A stretch of 64,000 nucleotides of DNA from Butyriboletus loyo. Its lineage: Eukaryota; Basidiomycota; Agaricomycetes; Boletales; Boletaceae. The notes below the pieces were generated by a model that had not been told where the DNA came from, made no database searches, and worked only from the letters and a program-made list of their open reading frames with translations. Made by a program: the position numbers and the translations under genes. Of the stretch, positions 1 to 10,783 are shown piece by piece. How positions within the stretch are numbered: position 1 is the first letter of the stretch; every line of letters starts with the position of its first letter. The stretch is taken from positions 182,526 to 246,525 of the forward strand of contig JBBPSI010000015.1 of assembly GCA_038093515.1 (NCBI GenBank), read 5' to 3'.

Positions 1-1264
1 ACGACAAGCCTGCATCCAAATTTGTGGTATCACTGCGGATTCGGCAATCCTAACATGTGGATCAAAGTGAGTTTGTCCCTAACGCAGCCTGAGCGCATTT
101 TCAAAGAGTTTTTCCAAAAACTAACCTCATCATCAAGGGTGCTGGCCAACAAACACCAACAAAAGGCTGCAAGATGACCTATCGGCACTATAACAGGGCG
201 ATTAACGGGTGCTCTGCGGTGCTGATGAGATCATGGGGCGCATATAGCCAGGATTTTGAAGCTACCTTAACAGCGCAGTAATTGCGCTGACTCCACATTT
301 TAGCCTGTCGAGGTTGAGTGCAACTGTTGTCAAAGGATTACCAGTCATTGTATCGGCGTGCAAGAGAGTATTGGGTAGTTTGCCATCGGCTGAGCGTAAA
401 AACTCCATGGCCTTATGGCCTAGTTGAGCGCTTGTAGGGAATGTTGTTCGCAAGGTTAGCCAAGCAGACCAGGAAAACTGTAGGATCTCATCCAGGCAAT
501 TCCGCCATAAATTTATACCCCCAACTTTCCCCCCAAGGAAGTGGAGGACAGCGAAGAGATTCACGGCAGCATCAAGAAGGCTATCCGTCGCGTGATGCAC
601 GGAATCGGTGAATATTTGATTGCACAGCGCGTATAATCTCTGGCTGAGTGCTTTATGTAGCGAAGGGTACAGCGGTACTAATTGTGCCAGCGTTCGCATG
701 GATGAGGCCTGGAAAATGATGAGCACCTAGTTTCCATCAAGGTATGTGAAACTACCTTGATATCTCGGTCATTGTGCTTCTCTGCAATTGTTAGAAGTGC
801 CGAGCTCACTTTGGGCACAATGGGGACCGCGACTTGTCTCTGGAACTCGAGGTTGTGTCCTGCAGCACAGAGAACCAGGCTCAAGTATCGCATGGACGCC
901 CTTAGGATGGGAACAGGTTCAGGTTTCTGTTAACGGGCGATTGGAAACGAATAAAAATAACATGTAGTGTTTAACGAACCAACAAGGATGGAAATACGAT
1001 TCCAACCCAGGACTGGGCATTGTCAATGAGTAGCGACTTTGACAAGAATGACATCCGATACGCGATGCATATGGCGGCCCAACGTGCTGCAGGGTCTCTT
1101 GAATGCATTAACGAGGTGACACGGGCAACCCATTTCTGCAGATGCGGGGATGGGACAAGGCAGGATGACGAAAGGTGGTCCAATATGAAAGAGAGGTGAA
1201 CAATGCTGGACGCATCCGTCACGAGAAACTGGAGCAGGGTCTGAAGTTGATTATGTACATCCAT
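1..1264 (-). CDS. RIX1: Pre-rRNA-processing protein RIX1 homologue (C-terminus outside window)
   Basis: RIX1 (PELP1 in animals) is a nuclear scaffold of the Rix1 complex that helps process ITS2 and mature the 60S ribosomal subunit. The start codon at 1264 opens an alpha-helical N-terminal domain with the family's typical motifs, KWVARVTSLMHSRDPAARW and then a segment ending AQSWVGIVFPSLL. Introns follow at about 913-970, then about 723-760 and 218-262. Later exons carry FQRQVAVPIVPKV and GGINLWRNCLDEILQF, also RIX1-like. The gene runs off the left edge, so the C-terminal part cannot be judged. It is divergent from SEC10 with 124 bp between start codons. The assignment rests on recognised family motifs, not on an alignment. 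Confidence 0.8.
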
Positions 1265-1388
1265 GGACTGGACGATTTTCGCGGTTGGATGGAGTAGACC
1301 AAAGCCTTTGGATTTCAACACGTCAAAACAAAGTAGATGTCTAGTCCGACAAGTTATTAGTCCATCCGTCGCTCCACTCGATGCAACC
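1265..1388. promoter_or_regulatory. Shared intergenic promoter of RIX1 and SEC10
   Basis: Only 124 bp separate the start codons of the two divergent genes, so both promoters and 5' leaders must lie in or overlap this piece. I see no clear TATA box. The region is inferred to be a bidirectional promoter from gene geometry alone. Confidence 0.5.
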
Positions 1389-4300
1389 ATGCAACAACTT
1401 GACCGAATCGAACTCGACCCCGCAGTCGAGGGGGAACTTACCCTTGGTACATTCCAGGTTGGCACTAGTGTCCTATTCCCAGCCCTCGCTCACTGTTTGC
1501 CTCAGGGGAAGTTTGACGTCAAGGATTTCGTAGGATCAGTGTCTGAGAGGTTGATTGCTCAATCAAAGACCTCTTCTGGACGTGCGTCCGATCTCCCAAG
1601 TCGCTTCCGCTGTATGACGCGTTTCTCCGCAGCTTTTGATCCGAAACCTTTCATTCGCACATTCGAAGCAGCTGTTGACCGTCTGATAGCGATTCGAAAG
1701 GATGTACAGACAAAGACAGAGCAACTTGAGAAGAGCGTAAGAGTCTCAGAACGAGAGTACTCGAAGAAGATGGCTGAATTGAACAGAGGATTCGAAGTAT
1801 GTGCCACTTCCTCATTTCCGTCGCGTGGGCGTGACCACACATTTGTTAGGGTGTCGGCTCGTCATTTTCAACGATGGAGATTAAATTAAACGAGGTCGGG
1901 CGCACAGCGATTCGGATAGGTGCGTCCGCCTGCTCCTCGACATAGGTCATCGCACCGATACCGAGTAGGTGAAAAGCTCGAGTCCGTTCACATCGAGCGA
2001 CAGAGGGCGCAGGCAGCCTATGATCTGATTGACTACTATAACCAATTCTCCCGCGGGGACACGATGCGTCTCGACACCCTCAAGAAGGAGGGCAAAGGTG
2101 GCCGACAAGAAGTGGCCGTTATCCTCAGACGGTTGACGACTGTAGCCAAAGAGGTGGACCTTCCAATTTCGGAGAAGGTGTGTTCCTGATGAAGTTTGTT
2201 TCGCACTTCCTGTGTTCTTAATTATCCTGAAGACGAGAGAGAATATAGACAAGTATTGCGAGAAGTTTGAGAAAGATATGCTCTATCTGTTCGACAAATG
2301 TTACCGCAAAGGCGATCCAAAGATGATGCATGTTTGTCTGATTCTGATACGATCAATTGTCAATACCGCTGTCTCATACACACATTACAGCGTTGTGCTC
2401 AAACACTCCTTGATTTCAACGGCGGCACATCTTGTGTGCAGGTGTACGTTAATCAACATGACTTTTTCATGAACAAGGTACGGGAGCATGTGGATCACAG
2501 CGATAATTTGTATGGTTCTTCTTCCCTTCTTTTTTGTTCGCTCCGCCAACATTGTGTTACAGATGGAGTACAATCTCCAACCCAGACGAAAACGCTCCTC
2601 GAGCCGAGTCAGGTCTAACCGAACTTTTCGGAGAAATTAGAACAACGGTAGCACAAGAATCCCAAATTGTGCAGGCAGTTTTCCCGAACCCTCCTCTTGT
2701 CATGCAGGTGTTCCTGCAACGTGTCTTTGCTCAACCAGTCAGTCCTGCATACTCTATGACTGGCGTTGAACTTCTGATATAATTCTATAGATTCAACAAT
2801 ATATCGAACAACTTCTGAATAAGGGGAGTTCCATATCAGAGTTGGCATATCTACGAATACTGCAACTCATCCACGTCGAGACCTCTGCTTTGGTCGATGA
2901 CCTGAAGAAACATGAACTACCTTCCCTTACCCCCAGCCGATCCTCGTCGCTCGAGGCTACTGAGTTCCGTAATTCGCTCACTAATACCCCTTCTGTTGCT
3001 CACGGCGCTACTACCACGACGGTCTCCGCGATGCTGGAAACAGCTATGGAGGAATTGTTTATGCCATTTACTGAAGGGCAGAAATATATCGATCACGAGA
3101 GCAAAAGCCTGACGGACCTCTATGTAAACCTTCTTAGTGGTTTCACGCATTTTCATGTGAGTCTAGCGCTATCTTCGCACCTCGCTATTGACCCGTATAT
3201 TGCGCCAAGATGAAAACACAGAGAGAAAAGGGAAAGGCGACGATCCTTGATCGTATGGTGGACCGCTTGGGAGCTGCTGCTGCCAACACATCAACAATAG
3301 CGACGTCTACTACTTCTGCACAGGCGGCGGCTGCTATCATGCGGTTTGGTAGTATGATGACTGATCGTGCTCACGAGAGGATTTCCGAGGAGCCTATACG
3401 TGAAGAAGATGGTCTCCTCGACATCGACACGGCCGAAAAAATGTTGAGATGGCATGCCGAGGCCGTTGGTCGATGCGTCGAGCTTAGTGCCCAAAATGAC
3501 GTGTTAGCATATTCCGACCACCTGTGAAACGGATCCCGCACTGACGCGCGCATCTGTAGGCCAAAGAACACCTTCACCTTGCTGAAGGTATTATCTGAGG
3601 CAATTGCAACCTCTTATCTCGAAGTTGCTGTTGAAACGTGAGTGCGGACGGTTATAAACGGGTATGCCAACGTTTACCGTATCACACAAAGTGCACATGC
3701 CCGTATCGAGTCCGCTGATCCCAAGGCAGAACCAAGCCTGCAGGCTTTAAGCGTGATCAACACCGTTGACCTTATATGCCATCTCTGGCAACATTATATA
3801 AACGTCGCCTTGTTTCCACTGGCGGCTGCATCTGTAACGATTCGACGCGAAATGTCTGTCTTCAATAACCAGGCGGTCAGTCGTGTTGAAGGTGCCAGTA
3901 ACAACCTACTGCAACGACTTACTGATGGTAAGTTTAACCAAGACTTTGCACCAGTGATTTTCTACAACCAGCCTTCCTAGCTATCATTTCCTGGTTATCC
4001 CTGCAACTCGGAAAACAAAAGAAAAATGATTTCAAGCCTCGCAACGACGACCAATCCTTTGCCCGAGTCAACACGGAGCCATGTGTTGCTTGTTGCGAGA
4101 TTTTGGAGAAGGTTCGGGATGCTGTGTTCCAATCTTTGAGTGGCAAGAACCGCGAGGTCTTCCTCACTGAGATTGGCACATCGTTCCACAGGTCAGTGCA
4201 CGGTCAGCGCTGTTTTCACTCAAAAGTTAAATAGATGAATAGTCTCCTTTTGGACCACCTGCGCAAGTTCCCTGTCAGCGCGACAGGAGGGCTCATGCTT

Positions 4301-4759
4301 GCCAAGTGAGTTAACACAAGTAAGGTGCCATGTAGCCAATTGACAATATCCAACAGAGATCTCAAGTCGTATCAAGACACCGTCGTGTCGTTCAACGTTC
4401 CTTCGCTTCCCGAACGTTACGAGTTCATTCGACAGCTAGGAAATGTCTTCCTCGTTCGACCCGAAATCTTACGCTCCTATATCACCGAAAATTATCTCGG
4501 CCGTATTGACTCTTCCCTCCTCAAGCCATATTTGGCACAGAGAAGTGACTGGGTCCAGTTCGAAAACCGTTTCAACGAGAGCTCGGAGATGGACGATACC
4601 TCTACTGACGTCGCCACAAAGGGTCTTAAAGACCGCTTTAAGATAGCGCGCCTGAGCATGATGATGAAGGAATTAGAAGGCTTGAAGCTTGGAGATGGCA
4701 TTGCTGCGACAATTCCGAGTGGAATAGCCCAGAACTTTACCGTCACCGGACGTAGTTAG
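1389..4759 (+). CDS. SEC10: Exocyst complex subunit Sec10
   Basis: Sec10 is a rod-like subunit of the octameric exocyst, which tethers secretory vesicles to the plasma membrane. The protein starts at the ATG at 1389; an in-frame upstream ATG at 1263 would overlap the RIX1 start and gives a non-conserved leader. Recognisable segments are FDPKPFIRTFEAAVDRL followed by a coiled coil (about 1640-1800), GEKLESVHIERQRAQAAYDL (about 1968), KCYRKGDPKMMHHCA across an intron, and a C-terminal block with YEFIRQLGNVFLVRPE and a run of helices to the stop at 4759. About nine or ten introns of roughly 50-70 bp interrupt it. SEC15, another exocyst subunit, lies about 25 kb downstream on the same strand. Confidence 0.88.
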
Positions 4760-4818
4760 GACAGTATTGTGGTAGTTGTGTAACGATGGTACTAATATAC
4801 ACACCAGGCTATCCAAGC

Positions 4819-6007
4819 CTATTCCCCCCGGAAGACGGGTGGCCGCTTTGCTTTGAACGCTTCGAGAGCTTCTTTGCGGTCTTTGGTAGTAAGGAGCAGA
4901 TCGTACGATGCTCTTTCAAAGTCAAGACCTGGGAAACTTGTGAGTGGCTACGCGGGTACAAGGGAATAATTGTCTTCACCAGATTCAAGGGAAATATCCC
5001 CTGCGCGCGAAATGGCCTGCTTCGCCGCCCGGAGGGCCAACGGGGCTACAAAGATGATCGATGAGCACAGTATGCATGCGGACGTCTTCGGGAAACCCAC
5101 CATTCTTGGCAATATCCTGCGCAAGTTGCAGCGCGCGATCGTACGCGGAGGACGGGGGAGAGGAGATATAATCCACCACACCTGAACAGCTTCAGCGGAC
5201 AAAAAGACCGTACCGAAGCGTCGTACTCACCCCATTCGAGTGCTTCGACGGCAGTCAGCATGCGCGCAGTGAACACCAGGTCTTTGGCTTTGGACAGGCC
5301 CAGCAATCGGACGGCCCGCTGTGTACCTCCCGCGCCAGGGATGATCCCAAGGCGTACCTCAGGTAGGCCGATCTTGGTCACGTCATGACCTGCGACGCTT
5401 AGCGTCCAGCACTAAACCTCAGTGGAGGAAAAGTACGTACCAGCAACGCGCAAGTCGCAAGCAAAGCTGAGCTCGAGGCCCCCACCGAGTGCGGGACCGT
5501 CTATCGCAGCGATAGACGGCATGGGCAGAGACTCGAGTTCCGACAGCGCAGAACGGAGATCGACGAGGAACATGTCAACCTGGTTGAGCGTCATGGTGCG
5601 TCGTTCGATGAGGTCGGCACCAGCACAGAAAGAGCCAGGCGACGAGGAACGTATTATGAGAGCGCGAACGCTACGTGAAGGGTGCGTTCGTTCGATGTCA
5701 GTAGTGTGAGAAAGACTGCTCCACACCTTTTGTCGAACTTGACGCTGTCCAAGCATTCATGGAACTCCTGAGCAATGATGAGGGCACCATGTTAAGGATG
5801 GGACTCCTGTGCACTTACCCGCAACATCCGCATAGAGATGGCATTCTTACTTTGTGGTCTATTGAGGAACAGACAGGCGATGGAAGGGTTGGATGGGACT
5901 GGCTGAAGAAATGCCTCGGCAGTACTGCCATTCGTTGAGAAAGCACGGCGAGTGGCCGTGCCAAGCAGGCAGGAGGAGGACCTGGAGAATAACCAGCGAT
6001 ATAGCAT
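4819..6007 (-). CDS. Mitochondrial enoyl-CoA hydratase/isomerase family protein (AUH-like)
   Basis: This is a crotonase-fold protein most like methylglutaconyl-CoA hydratase (AUH), an enzyme of leucine breakdown. The start at 6007 gives a classical mitochondrial presequence rich in Arg and Ser ([16 protein letters not shown]...RRAFST). Then come the first oxyanion-hole region ([13 protein letters not shown]), the second glycine-rich loop [21 protein letters not shown] (split here: [19 protein letters not shown]), and [21 protein letters not shown], which carries the catalytic Glu and the substrate-pocket motif typical of this family. The C-terminus reads [21 protein letters not shown], ending at 4819. 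Four or more introns are visible. Other crotonases share these motifs, so substrate choice is inferred. Confidence 0.85.
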
Positions 6008-6640
6008 CGTTGAGTTGCAATATCTGCGAAGTCCAACTGATAGTTGTATCAAAGTACTGCGCGCTTTGATCTGTCGGTTTGTTCGAGTTCTCGGCCAGGG
6101 TTTAAGTCATTGATAATGAATCCAGAGGTGAATCATACTACGGAATTTTATTGCGGTCGCACACGAGGATGGCATTCGAGGGGGCCAGCCAACAAGCATA
6201 ACGAAACTCGGAACTACAGAAAACGTACATTGAACTTTGGTTTTCATTAGCAATGGTCAAATACCCCTCCTTGGTGAAGCTCCCAACCTGCAGGGGCCAT
6301 CAAACTTCTGCCAATGTTTCATGTCGGCCTGCTAACAACATCGGGTCTTGCAGCTGTGATATCCACATCCCGCGAAGTAGACAGAGGCTGTGATGAAGCA
6401 AGGTCCAGTCCAACAAAATCAAATCGCTGGTGTTTGTCATTGAGACACAAAGCCTACAACACCGGTGTACGTCGCAAGAAATTCGTATATCAACTTCCAT
6501 CTCCAGCAAATCGATGAAAATCGAGGAAGAAGTTTAGGTATCCTGTCCCATAAATGTATGCTTGAGCTAAATACCCATAAAACTAACCAAGAAATAACCA
6601 CGATGGTCGGGAAGAAAATAAGATAGCTTTTGCAAAAAGC
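6008..6640. other. Intergenic region without a recognisable gene
   Basis: This 633 bp stretch lies between the start of the AUH-like gene and the stop of the membrane-protein gene. Short reading frames occur on both strands, but none has the codon pattern or motifs of a real exon. It probably holds the AUH-like promoter and the 3' UTR of the membrane-protein gene. Confidence 0.5.
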
Positions 6641-7921
6641 TTAAAGGGCTTGCCCAGGAGTCGATGGGGTATTCTTTGCGATTCCGGCGTAGAAAGAATC
6701 GACCGAAATGCGGGGGGTTGCCCATTGATTGGGGGCAGATGGTGTCGACTTGATAGATGGACGTAAAGCATTAGGAAGGGCGGGCTGAGATGAGGGTACT
6801 GGAGCGGAGTCCAGCTCTACGTCAGTAAACTCGTAGGGATTGGGCATGTTGGCGCCGACACGGGAGGCCTGAGGGGGGTACGCAATGTCATAGTCCTCTG
6901 GGGAATAAGTATGCTGCGCAGCATAGTCTTGTGTAGATGCTAGAGGATATGGAGAAGGATAACCATGTGGACCTGTTGGAGGATACACATCTGGTGAGAA
7001 AGCTTGGGGGTGGAGAGCATAAGCGTGGTCCGGATAATACGCAGCAGGAGGGGTGACAAAAGCCATCGGGGGTGCACCGTAGTGTGCATGATCGGTGGTG
7101 GTCCCGTCATCTACGGATGTGACTTGTGTGATGGGGGGATCGGCGGATAGATCGGGCGACTTGTCGAGAAATTCGGTATCTTCTTCATAGGAACGGGAAC
7201 GACGACGTCGTGCGATGAGCAAAGCGACTGCGATCACGCCAGCGATGCTAACGAGACCGACGACGGTAAACGTGCCCGCGACAGCACCGGTATTTGCAAA
7301 GAAGCTAAAATGGGCTCAACATTTGGAAATGGTTGGGGGTGTTTTACATACCCTGAGGAAGAAGACTGCGTGGCGGTCGAAGAGGGGGTCGCGGTGGTTA
7401 AGGTGAGGACGACTGTAGATGCAGAGTAGACTTGGGTTGGTGCGCTGGCACCATTCAGCAAGGTCACGGGTGTGGAAGACGAAGATGGCTGTAACTGGGT
7501 GGTAGCAACAGGTGCTGATGTAGGCGATACATTAGATGTTACAGCAGAGGTAGACGGGATCGAAGAGGAAGGGGTGCTATAGAGGGATGTAAGGCGGTGA
7601 GTGGAGATCGATGAGAGTGACGTACGAAGATGCAAGGGCGATGGAGGAAGCACTGGATGTGGCGGATGGGGTGGACGGGAGGGTCGAGGGGGAGGGAGAG
7701 GCGGACTGGGCGGTGTCGGAAGAAGAGGGGGAAGGGAAGGAGGAGATGGAAGGAAGTGAAAGGGAAGTGAGGGGGAGGAGGATGGAGGAGGGCAAGGAAA
7801 GAGAGGACATTGAAGTGTCAGCAGGCTGAGGTGCCCGCCGTAGCCGCTGGTGGTGGGCCCGATGGACGGAATCAAACGCACAGACGAAGGGAAGGAGAAG
7901 GAAAAGGAAGGAAAGCTGCAT
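6641..7921 (-). CDS. Ser/Thr/Pro-rich type I single-pass membrane protein
   Basis: The predicted protein begins with a signal peptide (MQLSFLFLLLPFVCAF), followed by a long Ser/Pro/Thr-rich ectodomain suited to O-glycosylation. A single transmembrane helix follows (TGAVAGTFTVVGLVSIAG then VIAVALLI) with a basic stop-transfer (ARRRRSR). The cytoplasmic tail of about 190 residues is rich in Pro, Tyr and acidic residues. Two introns are read: about 7570-7626 in the ectodomain, and 7307-7354, whose splicing joins SSSSG to FFANTG. The design recalls Mid2/Wsc-like cell-wall sensors, but no cysteine-rich WSC domain is present and I cannot name the family. It is divergent from SWC4 with 101 bp between starts. 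A wall-sensing role would be inference. Confidence 0.78.
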
Positions 7922-8022
7922 GTATGCAGCGACGAATGAAAGGAGTGGATGAGCGAAAGGACCTTCGTCGTTACGGAGACAATGTCAGCCAGTAGGTTTA
8001 TGTAAGCAGCCTGTTCTCTCTC
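7922..8022. promoter_or_regulatory. Short bidirectional promoter between membrane-protein gene and SWC4
   Basis: Just 101 bp lie between the two divergent start codons. No TATA box is obvious. A shared promoter is inferred from the geometry. Confidence 0.45.
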
Positions 8023-9872
8023 ATGGCCGTCTCCGCGTCCGACGTACGGAGTGCGCTGTCGCTCCCCCAGTCCACATCCCATACCCGCAGATCCCACCCC
8101 ACAGCAGCAAAGAAACCAGACGGCATCTCTCGCGAACTATACTCCCTCATCGGCCCCTCCGCCCCGTCCCTCGCTGCCCACCTCGCCAAGCCGAGACTCA
8201 AACAGAAACCCAACTTTGGCGGAGGTGGTACCGTAAAATGGTATGTCACTCCATTCCTCCCCAGATATCTCCAAACCATCCAGATAGGGAACACAGACCG
8301 TTCAGAAACAGCGCCCGCTCCGATGCTCTGCAACTCTCTCACTGGGTCAAAGTCACTGACCTCGACGGCGGTACGTCCTACTCTTCCCTCCCTCGCACCC
8401 CGCCCATCCTCTCTCAGAGTATCCGTTTGCAAAATACAACGTGCAGCCAAAGCCCTACAACTACTCCCAGGACGAGTACACTCGTCTTTTGGAGGGTTCG
8501 TCACTCCAGCCCCTCCCCCTGCGCGTCTCACAACCGTCTATAGATAACGAATGGACAAAGGAGGAAACAGACTATCTATTCAGGATCGTACACGAATATG
8601 ATCTCCGCTGGTATATTATACATGACCGCTACGATTACCCCGACGGCCTCGTACGCGCGATCGAGGTACATTTCCCTCACACAGCATCTAACCCGCACAT
8701 TCACTTCGTGAAACAGGACCTCAAAGACCGCTATTACAGCGTCTGCCGCAAGCTCATCAGGAATCGACCATGGGCCGGGGACGAACCGAGCAAATCCCAG
8801 CTCCTGAACAACTACCAGTTCGACAAAGGTATACCCGTCGTCACCTGTATACCACCACCACAGCACATCTCACTCCGATCCAATTAGAACGAGAAAAGAT
8901 GCGCAAAAATTACATTGCCAGTCTCGAAGATCGAACACCCGAAGAAATCGCAGAGGAAGAGGCCTTATTCGTAGAGCTCAAGCGGCTGGAGCAAAACGAG
9001 CGCAAGTTCAGAAAAGAACGCGATGACCTCCTTCGTACTATGCTTGGAGTTGACTCAGGCCTTCCTGATATTGTCGTCGAGGAAGACGGACCTTCAGCCC
9101 TCTCCATCGAAGGCCTCAAGAAGAAGAAGAAGGGTACCGGCCTGGACACTGATCTACCTCCTACACCGTCCAACATTATTCAACTCGGCCCGCCTGTAAC
9201 TAAAAAAGTACCCTCAGCCAAATCTGCTGTCTACGGTGAGATCGACGCGCCCAGTCAACTTCTCCAGCTCATCCGACTACAGATGCGCAACATTGCATCA
9301 TTCGGGTCGAACCCCCCGCTAGCTCGACCAACACAACAAAAGTTACTCACGTCCCTGTTCACCTTCGTAGCTTCAAACTTCCAGTTCCAAAGGCAACCAT
9401 CGCACCCAAAGTAACACAGGCACTTACTGAGCTCGGCATTACATACACGCGTTTGGTGATGCCAACGAGGGAAAACTGCTCTCAGCTGGAATCGCTATTA
9501 GATGCTACAACTGCCTTGATCGAGACCAAAAAAGTCGTGGATAGGGTGGAGCAGGATATTCGAGTACTAAAAGCAAGGTTGGGCATCAGAGAGAGTGAGA
9601 GTGCCGATAGAGATGGCAAGGAGTCAACTCCTATGAATGTCGATGAGTCCAAGGAGGATAAAGATGTGGAAGGGGATGCGGAAGGTAGGGCTCAGAGCGT
9701 CGTTAGCGTGAGGAGCGGCAGAAGCAGGAAACAGGTGTGCTGCTTTCCAGGCTGACAGGTTTGGACGTACTGAATTTTCTTGCAGTCGCGCCGCTCCATG
9801 TCGGCTTCTTCGATTGACACTTCTGCGTCACTACCCACACGCACAGGGACAAAGAGGCAGAGGAGGGGATGA
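8023..9872 (+). CDS. SWC4: SWR1/NuA4 complex subunit SWC4 (DMAP1/Eaf2 family)
   Basis: SWC4 is a shared subunit of the SWR1 H2A.Z-exchange complex and the NuA4 histone acetyltransferase. I resolve eight exons: 8023-8240, 8288-8370, 8418-8495, 8544-8665, 8717-8828, 8888-9235, 9283-9734 and 9786-9872. Together they give 1500 nt, or 499 residues plus stop. The N-terminal part has RPFRNSARSDAL and YPFAKYNVQPKPY. A SANT-like domain follows (EWTKEETDYLFRIVHEYDLR, then HDRYDYPDG and DLKDRYYSVCRKL). Next are a helical EREKMRKNYIASLEDRTPEE segment and a conserved C-terminal region, then an acidic, basic-ended tail. The 71 bp between its stop and that of VTC1 is a tail-to-tail junction. Confidence 0.9.
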
Positions 9873-9943
9873 TTTTCTTGGTGTCCCATATCATATCCTA
9901 CGAGCACAACGTTTTACATTGATCGAGCAAATTATACCGTCAC

Positions 9944-10521
9944 TCAGTCGTGCGAAAACCGCAAGAAAAAGTTGACAATGATAGCAACTGAGAGAAAGGA
10001 CGTTACTTTGATCCAGCGGAAAAGGGAGGGAACTTACTGAGCAGTGCGACGCACAGGACGGTCTATTGAGACCCGATCAGTGCTCAGTAAAACCGATAGT
10101 GATAGCGATACTGACCGGCCCCACACGATCATCATAAGGACCACGGCCGCCACGGCGGATGGACGCGGCTCGCCAGTGGTAAGTATGCAAAGCGTACACC
10201 ATCATGGCCATGGCTACTTGTATCAGACGTGCGCTCTTGCCTCGGTCACGAGTAACGTACCAACGGCTGAAAACATTGCGGCACTAATCCTCCCAACCTG
10301 AGAGTCGTAAAGGAATCAGTGGAATACCATCACGACAGCAAGAGAGTATGCACCTTGTCCCCAAAGTTGAGGAGACCGACAGCAAGCCCACCAAGAACGA
10401 CGGTGAAGTGGAGCCATGACAAAAACGTTCTCTCGTTTGCAAACGAAACCTTGGGTTCTACCCTGATTGGAAGGGCGATACGTTTGGAGGCAGTACGTTG
10501 GAGGAGAGGCTGGGTCGACAT
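9944..10521 (-). CDS. VTC1: Vacuolar transporter chaperone 1 (VTC1)
   Basis: Vtc1 is the small membrane subunit of the VTC polyphosphate polymerase, which makes polyphosphate and moves it into the vacuole. Exons join to a 123-residue protein, close to the usual fungal size. It has an N-terminal basic stretch ([20 protein letters not shown]), three transmembrane helices of the DUF202 type ([46 protein letters not shown]), and the loop [14 protein letters not shown] between helices two and three. The last exon ends FFLRFSHD. Three to four short introns are read, including one between 10298 and 10353. It is divergent from the AAA ATPase gene (262 bp) and convergent with SWC4. Confidence 0.92.
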
Positions 10522-10783
10522 CCCGGTTAGGCTTTGATAACGGTAAACTTGAAGAGGCGGCTGTTCCAGAGCCTGAAACTATCCCGGGCATTTCAACTCA
10601 GTCGCCCCCCCCATTTGGAAAATTAGCCCCTGAACGTATGGTGGAAGAGCGCCTCTTGTGAGCGCTTGCGCCCGCAGCAGACGCCGTGCCTTGATCACAA
10701 GTTGCTGTGGAGCCACGGCCCATGGTGTTTATAAGCGCAGTTGTTACCTCAGTGAGATTCGAGTTCCAACCCCAAGTCCGAGC

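Noticed and set aside
7234..8097. Long minus-strand open frame of 287 codons
   Set aside because: Only its middle part is real exon of the membrane-protein gene; the first part is a frame-shifted, low-complexity reading and lies over the promoter.
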